Below are positions 8,934 to 17,481 of a stretch of 64,000 bases of DNA, one piece after another. The notes under the pieces were generated by a model. The model saw only the letters and a program-made list of their open reading frames with translations, was not told the origin of the DNA and did no database searches. The DNA comes from Nocardioides sp. L-11A (GTDB lineage Bacteria > Actinomycetota > Actinomycetes > Propionibacteriales > Nocardioidaceae): assembly GCA_029961745.1 (NCBI GenBank), contig CP124680.1:1860001-1924000 (forward strand). Reading direction: 5' to 3'. Position 1 is the stretch's first letter, and every line of letters begins with the position of its first letter. A program made the translations under genes and the position numbers.

Positions 8934-8939
8934 TAGAAT
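8934..8939 (+). promoter_or_regulatory. -10 element of a leaderless promoter
   Basis: TAGAAT ends seven bases before the ATG at 8947, so transcription would begin at or next to the start codon. No Shine-Dalgarno sequence precedes the ATG. Confidence 0.55.
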
Positions 8940-8946
8940 CGAGGCC

Positions 8947-10896
8947 ATGTCCGTCGAGACCGTCGCGTCCGTCTTCCCCCGGCTGGAGCCTCACCTGCTC
9001 TCGGTCTCCAAGCCGATCCAGTACGTCGGCGGCGAGCTCAACATGGTCTCGAAGGACTGGGACGCCGCGGAGGTCCGCTGGGTGCTCATGTACCCCGACG
9101 CCTATGAGGTCGGCCTGCCCAACCAGGGCGTCCAGATCCTCTACGAGGTGCTCAACGAGCGGGAGTGGATCCTCGCCGAGCGCACCTACGCCGTGTGGCC
9201 CGACATGGAGAAGGTGCTGCGCGAGCAGCAGATCCCGCAGTTCACCGTCGACAACCACCGCCCCGTCGGTGCCTTCGACCTGTTCGGCGTCAGCTTCTCC
9301 ACCGAGCTCGGCTACACCAACCTGCTGACCGCGCTCGACCTGGCCGGCATCCCGCTGCACGCCGTCGACCGCTCCGAGGAGCATCCGGTGGTGATCGCCG
9401 GCGGTCACGCCGCATTCAACCCCGAGCCGATCGCCGACTTCGTCGACGCCGCCGTCCTCGGCGACGGTGAGGAGGTCGTGCTCAAGATCTCCGAGCTCGT
9501 GCGCGAGTGGAAGGCGGAGGGCCGCCCCGGTGGTCGCCGCGAGCTGCTGCGCCGACTCGCCGTGTCCGGCACGGTCTACGTGCCGCAGTTCTACGACGTC
9601 GAGTACGACGGCAGCGGGGCCATCGCGGCCGTCGTACCCAACCACCCGGAGGCGCCCGACCGGGTCCGCAAGCACACGCTGATGGACCTCGACCAGTGGC
9701 CCTACCCGCGCAACCCGCTGGTGCCGCTCGCCGAGACGGTCCACGAGCGGTTCTCGGTCGAGATCTTCCGCGGCTGCACCCGCGGCTGCCGGTTCTGCCA
9801 GGCCGGCATGATCACCCGCCCGGTGCGCGAGCGGTCGATCGAGACCATCGGCGCGATGGTCGACAACGGCATCAAGAAGACCGGCTTCGAGGAGGTCGGG
9901 CTGCTCTCCTTGAGCTCGGCCGACCACACCGAGATCGGCGACGTCGCCACCGGCCTGGCCGACCGCTACGAGGGCTCGAACGTCTCGCTCTCGCTGCCCT
10001 CGACCCGGGTCGACGCCTTCAACATCACCCTCGCCAACGAGTTCTCCCGCAACGGTCGCCGCTCCGGGCTGACCTTCGCGCCCGAGGGCGGCAGCGAGCG
10101 GATGCGCAAGGTGATCAACAAGATGGTCACCGAGGACGACCTGATCCGCACCGTCGCCACGGCGTACTCCCACGGCTGGCGACAGGTGAAGCTGTACTTC
10201 ATGTGCGGTCTTCCGACGGAGACCGACGAGGACGTCCTCCAGATCGCCGAGCTCGCCAAGCGGGTCATCGCGACCGGTCGCGAGGTGTCCGGCCGCAACG
10301 ACATCCGCTGCACCGTGTCCATCGGCGGCTTCGTGCCCAAGCCCCACACACCCTTCCAATGGGCCGCCCAGCTCGACGCCGAGACCACCGACGCCCGCCT
10401 CCAGGCCCTGCGCGACACCGTCCGCGCCGACCGCCGCTACGGCAAGGCCATCGGCTTCCGCTACCACGACGGTCAGCCCGGCATCATCGAGGGACTGCTG
10501 TCCCGCGGCGACCGCCGGGTCGGCCGCATCATCGAGCAGGTCTGGCGCGACGGCGGCCGCTTCGACGGCTGGTCGGAGCACTTCTCCTTCGCCCGCTGGG
10601 AGCAATCGGCGGCGATCGCGCTCGAGGGCACCGGCGTCGACCTGCACTGGTTCACCACCCGCGAGCGGGAGTACGACGAGGTGCTGCCCTGGGACCACCT
10701 CGACTCCGGGCTCGACAAGGACTGGCTGTGGGCCGACTGGGAGGACGCCCTGGCCGTCGCCTCCGGGGAGTCCGATGTCGAGGTCGAGGACTGCCGCTGG
10801 ACGCCCTGCTACGACTGCGGCGTGTGCCCGGAGATGGGCACCGAGATCCAGGTCGGCCCGACCGGGCAGAAGCTCCTGCCGCTCAGCGTCGTCTGA
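8947..10896 (+). CDS. TIGR03960-family radical SAM protein
   Basis: A 649-residue protein with an N-terminal B12-binding-like domain (to about residue 240) and a radical SAM domain. Its cluster cysteines are C277, C281 and C284 in GCTRGCRFC; a C-terminal Cys-rich patch (CYDCGVCPEMG) follows. This is the TIGR03960 type, whose partner is the TIGR03936/DUF2344 protein, often fused or adjacent in other genomes. Here that partner lies 17.7 kb away at 28606, separated by an inserted block. The substrate of the family is unknown to me; RNA or tRNA modification is often suspected. The start is set by the -10-like TAGAAT placing the transcript start at the ATG. Confidence 0.88.
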   Translation: MSVETVASVFPRLEPHLLSVSKPIQYVGGELNMVSKDWDAAEVRWVLMYPDAYEVGLPNQGVQILYEVLNEREWILAERTYAVWPDMEKVLREQQIPQFTVDNHRPVGAFDLFGVSFSTELGYTNLLTALDLAGIPLHAVDRSEEHPVVIAGGHAAFNPEPIADFVDAAVLGDGEEVVLKISELVREWKAEGRPGGRRELLRRLAVSGTVYVPQFYDVEYDGSGAIAAVVPNHPEAPDRVRKHTLMDLDQWPYPRNPLVPLAETVHERFSVEIFRGCTRGCRFCQAGMITRPVRERSIETIGAMVDNGIKKTGFEEVGLLSLSSADHTEIGDVATGLADRYEGSNVSLSLPSTRVDAFNITLANEFSRNGRRSGLTFAPEGGSERMRKVINKMVTEDDLIRTVATAYSHGWRQVKLYFMCGLPTETDEDVLQIAELAKRVIATGREVSGRNDIRCTVSIGGFVPKPHTPFQWAAQLDAETTDARLQALRDTVRADRRYGKAIGFRYHDGQPGIIEGLLSRGDRRVGRIIEQVWRDGGRFDGWSEHFSFARWEQSAAIALEGTGVDLHWFTTREREYDEVLPWDHLDSGLDKDWLWADWEDALAVASGESDVEVEDCRWTPCYDCGVCPEMGTEIQVGPTGQKLLPLSVV

Positions 10897-10914
10897 ACGG
10901 GCGCCGTCGGCCGA

Positions 10915-11673
10915 TCAGCGGTTCCGGCCTCGCAGCGAGCCGGTGACCTGCCGACGGGGGTGGCCGGCGACGCAGGTCAGGTCTCGGTCGCCGCGGAGCC
11001 GCCACGACGTCTCGGTGGGATAGAGGTAGTAGACCTCGAAGCTCGAGTCGTCGTAGGGCCTCCCGACGAACTCCGCGAAGGCGGTGAGGCAGCGCTCCGC
11101 CAGGCCTTCGATCTCCTCGCGATCGGGGAGATCCTCACCGGTCAGCTCGATGAGCTCGAACACCTCCAGGTCGTGCTCCTGCTCGCAGGGACGCGCCTCG
11201 ACCTCGCGGGTGTCGGTCGGACCGCCCGTTGCGTGACCGCGCACGGTGGCGGAGTCGAAACAGTCGCCGACAGCGAGGTCGTGGACGTCCAACGTTCCCT
11301 CACGTCCACCCGGCGGCTTGGACTCGTTGACCATCTCGCCGATGACGCTCACCAGAGCCACGACCTGGATGGCGGAGACCAGAAGACCGAGCACGAGAGC
11401 CGTCGAGATCATCCCGGTCGACCGGAAGCGCCGGCGTACCAGCGCGACCATGGCCAGGCATGTCCCCACCACAGGAGCCAGGGGGACGGGGAGGGCCAGG
11501 GAGAGTCCCAACGCGACACCGGACAGCGTGACATCCGTGGCATCTGGGGGGAGCCGCGGATCGGACAGTCGGCGGTAGGAGGTCGAGGGCAGCGGGGCGT
11601 AGACCCGATCAGGCGGTCGCGTCGGCTCGGGATCCGCGCCGGACCTGCCTCCGGGTGGGGTCAGTCCGCTCAC
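10915..11673 (-). CDS. Septum-formation-like membrane protein, paralogue 1
   Basis: A 252-residue protein: a Pro-rich cytoplasmic N-terminus, two hydrophobic segments (about 48-70 and 85-112), then an extracytoplasmic domain. That domain carries the pattern LAVGDCFDSA ... ARPCEQEHDLEVF ... AERCLTAF ... LTCVAG typical of actinobacterial septum formation family proteins (Septum_form). The architecture is the same as in the two genes upstream at 11857 and 12545. GTG at 11673 has a strong ribosome binding site (GAGGAGG). It is the last gene of the minus-strand run that starts the inserted block, convergent with the radical SAM gene. Function in division is presumed from the family name only. Confidence 0.72.
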   Translation of the reverse strand: MSGLTPPGGRSGADPEPTRPPDRVYAPLPSTSYRRLSDPRLPPDATDVTLSGVALGLSLALPVPLAPVVGTCLAMVALVRRRFRSTGMISTALVLGLLVSAIQVVALVSVIGEMVNESKPPGGREGTLDVHDLAVGDCFDSATVRGHATGGPTDTREVEARPCEQEHDLEVFELIELTGEDLPDREEIEGLAERCLTAFAEFVGRPYDDSSFEVYYLYPTETSWRLRGDRDLTCVAGHPRRQVTGSLRGRNR

Positions 11674-11764
11674 GCCGCCTCCTCGCTGCTCTATCCCGGC
11701 ATCGGCCGAGCTCGCCTCCGTCCCGTCGCTCGGCTAGCGGTTGAACGTGTCACCCGCGCTCGGG

Positions 11765-11857
11765 TCACGCTCGGGGAGCCGACAGCCGGCGGTAGGAGGT
11801 TCGGCGGCAGCAGACGCGGACTCGGTGAGGCGGTCGCGCCTGCGCGAGATCCTCGCC
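11765..11857 (-). pseudogene. Remnant of a fourth septum-formation-like gene
   Basis: In the gap between paralogues 1 and 2 the minus strand can be read through about 30 codons that align with residues 11-36 of the protein at 10915-11673. The remnant has G-D-x3-RPP-x-RV and TSYRRLSxPR where the intact protein has RPPDRV and TSYRRLSDPR. The frame then ends at TGA (11765-11767). No start codon, membrane segment or extracytoplasmic domain is left. This is a degraded duplicate of the 5' end of its neighbour, evidence that the tandem array arose by local duplication. Confidence 0.7.
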
Positions 11858-12528
11858 TAGGTGCCCGTCGTCCCGGTGAGGTCGCGCAGCCGACCGGTGA
11901 TCTTCTCGCCGTCGCGCCGCTCGACATAGCAGAAGAACGCGTCGCCGCGCTCCGGCTCGTCCTCGTCGAACGCGTCGATCTCGACCCGCGGGACGTAGTC
12001 GCCGCTCCTGAGGGCGTCGAGATAGGTCTGGTCCAGACCGGGGAGGCCGCCGCAGAAGTCGAACCAGGTGACGTCATCGTCGTCGTACAGCGCCACCAGG
12101 TCGTGGTCGAACCGTCCGGCCCAGATCACCTCACCGGCGTGCGGGTCGCCGCAGGAGGCCTTGATCGGGTCATCGAGGAAGTCGATGTCGATGCACTGGC
12201 CGGCGGTGGCCTCGTCCTCCCAGACCGTGCGACTGCCCATGATCCCGGCGAAGACGAGGAACCCGATCCCGGCCAGCAGGACGACGACGCCCACGACGAT
12301 GCCCGTGACGGCGGCCCACCGGCCCGACCGCCGCCCGCCGCCGGTGCGGATCACGCCGGCGATCCCCAGCCCGATCCCGACCGGCGCGGCGCAGCATGAC
12401 AGGGAGCAGACGAGGGCGGCGATCGACAGCCCGTCGTACGCCGGGCGGCCGAGTGCGGGGGGCGCGCCGTCGTACGGGTTCGGGCCGGGCTGGTACGCCG
12501 GATAGCCGCCGTCGTACGGGTTCGTCAT
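11857..12528 (-). CDS. Septum-formation-like membrane protein, paralogue 2 (DUF4190-type N-terminus)
   Basis: A 223-residue protein with a Tyr/Pro/Gly-rich N-terminus (repeated NPYDG). A two-helix DUF4190-like segment (GLSIAALVCSL ... GIGLGIAGVI ... VTGIVVGVVVLLAGIGFLVF) comes next, followed by an extracytoplasmic domain with four Cys (GQCIDID, ASCGDPH, FDFCGG, FFCYVE). It shares this plan with its neighbours on both sides. It lies 16 bp after the paralogue at 12545-13273 with no clear ribosome binding site, so it probably depends on read-through translation. No enzymatic motif is seen. Confidence 0.72.
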   Translation of the reverse strand: MTNPYDGGYPAYQPGPNPYDGAPPALGRPAYDGLSIAALVCSLSCCAAPVGIGLGIAGVIRTGGGRRSGRWAAVTGIVVGVVVLLAGIGFLVFAGIMGSRTVWEDEATAGQCIDIDFLDDPIKASCGDPHAGEVIWAGRFDHDLVALYDDDDVTWFDFCGGLPGLDQTYLDALRSGDYVPRVEIDAFDEDEPERGDAFFCYVERRDGEKITGRLRDLTGTTGT

Positions 12529-12544
12529 CGTGGGGGCCGGCGGG

Positions 12545-13273
12545 TCAGAGGATCGGCTCGGTCAGCTCGTCGTCCGGCTCGACGTAGCAGACCAGGTGGT
12601 CGCCGACGCTGACGTCGTCGGGGTCCTCGATCACCGCGGCGATGTCGGAGGCGTAGGGCGCGAGCTTGGCGAGATCGTCGGGATCGATGGCCGTGGAGCA
12701 GTAGGAGACCAGGCCCTTCTCGATGTCGCTGCGGTTCTCGGAGGTGACCTCGGCGACACCGACGATCTCGGCGTCGTGCTCCTCGGTGCAGTCCTTCTTG
12801 CGCAGCAGCACCAGGTCGTCGTCCTCGTCGACATCGACGCACTGGCCGACCTCGGCGTTGCCCGGCGTCACGACCGACTCGGCGAAGATGAAGATCGCGG
12901 CACCCACGACGGCCGAGACGATCGACATCAGGACGCCGACGGCGATGCCCGCGATCGCGAGGCCACGGCCCTTGCGACGTCCGCCCTTGGTGCGGGACAG
13001 GCCCACGATGCCGAGGACCACGCCGACGGGAGCCAGGCAGCACAGCAGGGAAGTCACCAGAGCGGCGATCGAGATGCCGTCGGTCTTCGGCGGCATGGGG
13101 TCGGAGCCGCCGGGGAAGCCGCCGGGCGGACCGTAGCCGCCACCGGTCCCACCGGGGTACGGCGGCGGTGCGGGCGGCTGGCCGTAGGGATTCGGGCTCG
13201 CCGGGGCCTGGCCGTACGGGTCGGGGCCGGAGGGGGGCTGGCCGGGGGGATTCTGGCCGTAGGGATCGCTCAC
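12545..13273 (-). CDS. Septum-formation-like membrane protein, paralogue 3 (DUF4190-type)
   Basis: A 242-residue protein with a long Pro/Gly/Tyr-rich cytoplasmic N-terminus (repeats of DPYGQ/NPYGQ), two hydrophobic segments with the DUF4190-like pattern (ISIAALVTSLLCC ... VLGIVGLSRT), and an extracytoplasmic Cys-containing domain (GQCVDVD, KKDCTEEHDAE, VSYCSTA, LVCYVE). The TEEHDAEIVG motif matches CEQEHDLEVF of paralogue 1. GTG at 13273 is seven bases after TAAGGT, so it may be leaderless; the more upstream in-frame GTG lies in that -10 region. The -10 overlaps the TAA stop of the upstream glycosyltransferase gene. Confidence 0.72.
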   Translation of the reverse strand: MSDPYGQNPPGQPPSGPDPYGQAPASPNPYGQPPAPPPYPGGTGGGYGPPGGFPGGSDPMPPKTDGISIAALVTSLLCCLAPVGVVLGIVGLSRTKGGRRKGRGLAIAGIAVGVLMSIVSAVVGAAIFIFAESVVTPGNAEVGQCVDVDEDDDLVLLRKKDCTEEHDAEIVGVAEVTSENRSDIEKGLVSYCSTAIDPDDLAKLAPYASDIAAVIEDPDDVSVGDHLVCYVEPDDELTEPIL

Positions 13274-13280
13274 CGGCGAC

Positions 13281-13286
13281 ACCTTA
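13281..13286 (-). promoter_or_regulatory. -10 element of a leaderless promoter
   Basis: On the minus strand TAAGGT ends seven bases before the GTG at 13273. Its TAA is also the stop codon of the glycosyltransferase gene that ends here. Confidence 0.4.
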
Positions 13287-14144
13287 GTCGTGGGCGGACG
13301 GGAGAGCCTGCACCTCGCCCTTCGCGCTCGCATCGTCGGGTGCCGTGGCCGAGAAGAGGTCGTGGCGTCCGCGCCACTTGTCGTGGAAGAGGTCGGTGTT
13401 GCCCTGGATGTGGGACGCCAGGTCCGGACGGGCCTCCATCAGGGGCTTTGTCGTGCGGCTCTCGTCGTGTTGCAGGGCGACAGGCACCTGGAGCACCTCG
13501 AAACCGCGCGCACGGGCTTCGAGACAGTAGTCGGCGTCCATGACGTAGGCCCATTGGTACCTGTCGTCGAACGGGCCGCAGGCGTCGATCACCGCGCGTC
13601 GGATGTACACGCCACCGAACGTCGCCCACGGCACTCTGCGGACCTGTGTCAGCAGCGCCGGATCGACACCGGGGTCGCCTGCCGTGGAGGCCACCCGGCC
13701 GTTGATATGGCTGATGACGCCGCCGTCGAGCGTTCCGCCGGCGCATTGGACGACACTGGTCGGCGACTCCTCGTCCCGTGGAGGTGAGTAGAGGTTGCAT
13801 GCCAGGATGCCCGCCTCGGGGAAGCGACGGGTGTAGTCGAGGAGCTCGTCGTACCAGGATCCTGGCGGGCGACCGGGCATCGGCCTCATGTCGCTGTGCA
13901 CGATGACGACGTCTCGTCCGGGGTGGCGATCCCAGAGGAACTGGAAGGCGCGCTCGGGTCCCAGGCAGTGCACGTCCTGCCAGATGTCGAACTCGATGTG
14001 TCGCGTCGCGGCGAGCCCGACGCCGAACGCCTCGCGGACACTGACGTCCTCACCGTCGTGGAGATAGGGGCAGATGACCACGGGACCGGGGGCAGGCCGC
14101 CGTCGATCGGAGAACGCCCGCCGTAGGCGAGGGAATGGCCGCAC
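13284..14144 (-). CDS. Glycosyltransferase-like protein (GT-A type)
   Basis: A 286-residue protein. Hallmarks of a family-2-like glycosyltransferase are a central acceptor/donor region with VIVHSDMRP, GTLDGGVISH, a FGGVYIRRAVIDACGPFDDRY segment (read as FGGVYIRRAVID and CGPFDDRY) and YVMDADYCLEARARGFEVLQ, which resembles the metal/nucleotide-binding and base-containing segments of rhamnosyl- and O-chain transferases. No membrane segments. GTG at 14144 is preferred: GGGAGA lies eight bases upstream. Reading further upstream gives composition unlike the rest. It is divergent from the coiled-coil gene at 14274 and opens the glycan locus. Confidence 0.72.
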   Translation of the reverse strand: MRPFPRLRRAFSDRRRPAPGPVVICPYLHDGEDVSVREAFGVGLAATRHIEFDIWQDVHCLGPERAFQFLWDRHPGRDVVIVHSDMRPMPGRPPGSWYDELLDYTRRFPEAGILACNLYSPPRDEESPTSVVQCAGGTLDGGVISHINGRVASTAGDPGVDPALLTQVRRVPWATFGGVYIRRAVIDACGPFDDRYQWAYVMDADYCLEARARGFEVLQVPVALQHDESRTTKPLMEARPDLASHIQGNTDLFHDKWRGRHDLFSATAPDDASAKGEVQALPSAHD

Positions 14145-14273
14145 CGGGGGAGTCTCCCATCCCAGTCGGCATCCCGTTGCCGAACGGCATTTCCGGCGGA
14201 GCGCCCCGGCGGTCGAGGTGATCTCCTGCGGTACTGTTCTGCGGCACCCAGCCGCCCCCTTGGTGAGGACGAG

Positions 14274-14555
14274 ATGACTGACCAGCAGCCGCCGGAGCAG
14301 TGGCGAGAGCGCGTGTTCGCGGCCGACGACGACCTGTTGGCCCGCCACGCAGAGCTGGTCGCGATCGACAACGTCATCGGTCTCGAGGCGACCGTCGCCC
14401 GACTCCAGCACGACCTGAAGCAGGCGCGGGAACGGGTCAAGGAGCTCCAGGCGACCGTCCGTGCCCGCGACGAGGAGCTCGCCGCGATGCGCACGTCGCG
14501 CACGTGGCGGGTGGGTCGGGCGTTCGTCCGCCCGCTCTCGAGGATGCGGGGATGA
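14274..14555 (+). CDS. Small coiled-coil protein with WRV-RPL tail
   Basis: A 93-residue protein, largely alpha-helical: heptad-like charged helices (about residues 35-75) end in RTSRTWRVGRAFVRPLSRM. That tail resembles the S-SWR-T-RPLR motif found at the C-terminus of many O-chain glycosyltransferases and methyltransferases, including the FkbM protein at 20941-21975. It begins after a GAGG ribosome binding site and its stop overlaps the next start (ATGA), so it is made together with the two-domain glycosyltransferase. A role as a length-ruler or scaffold for that enzyme is speculation. Confidence 0.75.
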   Translation: MTDQQPPEQWRERVFAADDDLLARHAELVAIDNVIGLEATVARLQHDLKQARERVKELQATVRARDEELAAMRTSRTWRVGRAFVRPLSRMRG

Positions 14556-16147
14556 CGGCGGAGCCTCTCTTCTCCGTCGTCGCGCCGGCCGGCGACTCGA
14601 CCGCCTCCGTTCTGTCAGCCGCGATCGAGTCGGTCCTCACCCAGACCTACGACGGCTGGGAGCTCGTGCTGGTCGTCGACGCGTCGACCGAGACCGCGGC
14701 GCGACAGGCGGCCCGTGAGCACGCGGCCCGCGATCAACGCGTCATCGTCGTCGAGCGGTCGGCCGACGCGGCGGCGGCCAATGACGGGATCGGCGCTGCC
14801 CGCGGTGCCTTCCTCGCGTTCCTCGATCCCGGCGACCTGCTCACGCCGGACGCGCTCGCCATCAACGCCGGCCGGATCGCCGAGCACGACGATGTCGACT
14901 ACCTCTACTCCGACGAGGACTGGATTCGCGAGGACGGTCGGCTCACGGGCGCCTTCCACAAGCCTGATTGGTCACCCGAGCGGCTGCGCAGCCAGAACTA
15001 CGGCGACCACCTCGCGGTGATCCGCACGTCGCTGGTGCGTGAGCTGGGTGGTCTGCGCGAGGGTTTCGGCGGCTCCGAGAGCCACGACCTCGTCCTGCGT
15101 GTCGGCGAGCAGGCCCGCCGCATCGTGCACATCCCGGAGGTGCTCTACCACAGGCGGATGGCTACCGGCGCCGAGATCCCGCCGAGTGTGTCCGACGGGG
15201 GCTGCCGCGCGGTCCAGGAGCACCTCGAGCGGGTCGGCATCGAGGGCACGGTCGAGGTCGTCGGCCCCGGCCGATACCGCACCCGGCGGATCCTCCCGCC
15301 CCAGCGACGGGTGAGCATCGTGATCCCGACCCGGGGGTCGTCCTCGATCGTCTGGGGCCGCCATCGGACCCTGGTCACTCATGCGGTCCGCTCCGCGCTG
15401 GCGGCCACCGACCATCCGAATCTCGAGGTCGTCGTCGTCTACGACGCCGACACGCCCGAGGAGGTGCTCGCCGAGCTGGACGAGATCGGCGGTGATCGGC
15501 TGGTCCTCGTCCGGTACGACGAGCCGTTCAACTACAGCCACAAGGTCAACCTGGGGGTGCTGGCGTCCACAGGCGATCGGCTGGTCATCCTCAACGACGA
15601 CGTGGAGGTGCGCCACGAGCGTTGGCTCGAGGAGCTGCTCGCGCCGCTGGAGCAGCCGGGCGTCGGTCTGACCGGCGCCCGCCTGCTCTACTCCAGCACC
15701 GCGATCCAGCATGTCGGTATCGCCTGCTCCTACGGTCGCTACATGCACCCCTTCGCGAAGACGCCGGGCGAGCTTCCGAGCCCCGGCGGAACGACGGTGG
15801 TCGATCGGGAGGTGACCGGCGTGACCGGTGCCTGTATGGGTCTCCGGCGCGAGGTCTATTTCGAGGTCGGTGGCCACACCGAGCAGCTGCGCGCGGACTA
15901 CAACGACGTCGACTTCTGCTACAAGGTGTCGGCGGCCGGCTACCGGATTCTGTACCTCGCCCACTGCGAGCTGTTCCACTTCGAGTCGCAGACCAGGGAG
16001 CGGATCCCCGAGCCCGATGCCACCCGCTTCCTGCGGCGTCGGTGGGGGATCCCGTGGCGCGACCGGTACACCCCGGTCTACCCCAACCTGCCGCGTCCGG
16101 AGGATCGCGACATCGCTCTGACGCGCGACAGCCGGGCTCGTCGTTGA
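14552..16147 (+). CDS. Two-domain family-2 glycosyltransferase
   Basis: A 531-residue protein with two GT2 modules. The first (about residues 5-250) has the nucleotide-binding start FSVVAPAGD, FLDPGDLL and the YSDEDWI acidic motif. The second (about 255-500) has VSIVIPTRG, LVILNDDVEV (DxD-type metal site), VTGVTGACMGLRREVY and DYNDVDFCYKVSAAGYR. Both lack membrane segments. This layout is typical of enzymes that extend rhamnose- or mannose-rich surface glycans with two linkages. It is coupled to the upstream coiled-coil gene by an ATGA overlap and converges on manA. Donor sugar cannot be read from sequence. Confidence 0.87.
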   Translation: MTAEPLFSVVAPAGDSTASVLSAAIESVLTQTYDGWELVLVVDASTETAARQAAREHAARDQRVIVVERSADAAAANDGIGAARGAFLAFLDPGDLLTPDALAINAGRIAEHDDVDYLYSDEDWIREDGRLTGAFHKPDWSPERLRSQNYGDHLAVIRTSLVRELGGLREGFGGSESHDLVLRVGEQARRIVHIPEVLYHRRMATGAEIPPSVSDGGCRAVQEHLERVGIEGTVEVVGPGRYRTRRILPPQRRVSIVIPTRGSSSIVWGRHRTLVTHAVRSALAATDHPNLEVVVVYDADTPEEVLAELDEIGGDRLVLVRYDEPFNYSHKVNLGVLASTGDRLVILNDDVEVRHERWLEELLAPLEQPGVGLTGARLLYSSTAIQHVGIACSYGRYMHPFAKTPGELPSPGGTTVVDREVTGVTGACMGLRREVYFEVGGHTEQLRADYNDVDFCYKVSAAGYRILYLAHCELFHFESQTRERIPEPDATRFLRRRWGIPWRDRYTPVYPNLPRPEDRDIALTRDSRARR

Positions 16148-16235
16148 CGCTCGGCTCGTCGGGCAACGACGGATCCGATCGCGAGCGGGTGGCCCGAGAG
16201 GCGACTCGTGCTGTCGTGGTCGCCGGGGCTACCGA

Positions 16236-17429
16236 TCAGAGCAGATCGTCGAGCCGACCCGCGGCGCCGGACGGTACGTAGGCCTGGGCGACCTCGCCGG
16301 TGCCGATGATGCGCAGCTCGCCGTCCCCCTCGTCGGCGTACGCGGCGTCACCGCGACGCAGGTGCAGCATCTCGTCGCGCGCGTTGAGGAGGGCGACCTC
16401 CCCGCCCGTGCACACCAGAAGGCGCTTGCCGCGGTGGGGGAGCACGGCTCCCGCCGGGTCGGCCTGGGAGCTCTGGGTGACCGAGAGGGCGAACTCTCGC
16501 GTCGGACTGAAGACATCGGTCGACGTGCCGGAGAGCTGGGGTGTCACGCGGGCGACCCGGGACATGCCCTCCTCCAGGCACCGGACGAGGCCGGCGGGGT
16601 CGACGTGCTTCGAGGTCAGCCCCGCGCGCAGCACGTTGTCGGAGGACACCATCACCTCGAGGCAGAGTCCGCTGAGATGCGCGTGAATGATGCCGGTTCC
16701 GAGGTACGCCGCCTCGCCCGGCTGCAGGGTGAGGCGATTGAGGAGGAGTGAGACGATGATCCCGACGTCCCCCGGGTGATGGGCGTTGATCTCGACCGCA
16801 GTGGCGTACGCGCGCTTGATGTCGATGCCGTCCTCCAGCGCCTCTCGACACTGCAGGACGATCTCCTCCACCGTCTCCGCCGAGGGGGGAGCGGAGAGCA
16901 AGCCCTCGACGAGCCGCACGATCCCGGCGAAGCCGGGATTGTCGCGCAACTGCTTCGTCAGCGCCTTCGCCGTCGGGTGCCCCAGCGGCATCAGCACCCG
17001 CAGGATCTCGGCGGTCGGGCGGAATCCGACCAGCGTGTCGAAGGTCGAGAGCGCGTAGACCATCTCCGGCTTGGGGTACGGGTCCTTGAACACGCGCTGC
17101 GGGGAAGCCATGGGGATCCCACGCGCTTCCTCGTCCTCGAACCCGGCGCGGGCGCGGCCGGCGTTGGGGTGTGCCTGGATCGACAGAGGGCGCTCCGCCG
17201 CGAGCACCTTGAGCATGAACTCGAGCTCGCCGGCCGCGGCGGTCAGGGGCTGCCGTTCTCCGTCGCTGTCGATGAACTGCGCGGTGCCGAGGGGGTGGGT
17301 GCCGACCCAGACCTCCGCGACGGGGCCGCCGTCGGGTCGACGGCGCTGGAAGCCGGGGATCGCCTCGGCTGAGCCCCAGTCGTAGGACTGGGTCGGGCAG
17401 TCGAGAGCAAGCAAGAGTCCTCCATGCAC
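16236..17429 (-). CDS. manA: Mannose-6-phosphate isomerase (type I)
   Basis: A 397-residue zinc enzyme interconverting fructose-6-phosphate and mannose-6-phosphate, the entry to GDP-mannose. Family signatures are SYDWGS near the N-terminus, SIQAHPN with Gln/His zinc ligands, YPKPEM, and YLGTGIIHAHLSG followed by DNVLRAGLTSKHVD with the catalytic Arg. The start is uncertain: GTG at 17429 lacks a ribosome binding site, whereas GGAGGA inside the first codons could serve a TTG at 17414; the family norm of about nine residues before the YxWGS motif slightly favours the latter. It fits with the two GDP-mannose dehydratase-like genes at the far end of the same locus. Confidence 0.92.
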   Translation of the reverse strand: MHGGLLLALDCPTQSYDWGSAEAIPGFQRRRPDGGPVAEVWVGTHPLGTAQFIDSDGERQPLTAAAGELEFMLKVLAAERPLSIQAHPNAGRARAGFEDEEARGIPMASPQRVFKDPYPKPEMVYALSTFDTLVGFRPTAEILRVLMPLGHPTAKALTKQLRDNPGFAGIVRLVEGLLSAPPSAETVEEIVLQCREALEDGIDIKRAYATAVEINAHHPGDVGIIVSLLLNRLTLQPGEAAYLGTGIIHAHLSGLCLEVMVSSDNVLRAGLTSKHVDPAGLVRCLEEGMSRVARVTPQLSGTSTDVFSPTREFALSVTQSSQADPAGAVLPHRGKRLLVCTGGEVALLNARDEMLHLRRGDAAYADEGDGELRIIGTGEVAQAYVPSGAAGRLDDLL

Positions 17430-17481
17430 AGGGCGGGGAAATGGTCAGCACCTTAACTGGTGGCGGCCCCGCAGACGGTGA

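Noticed and set aside
7800..8936. Long plus-strand frame opposite the antiporter gene
   Set aside because: Its translation is Asp/Arg/Gly/Glu-rich shadow sequence, while the minus strand encodes a clear membrane antiporter.
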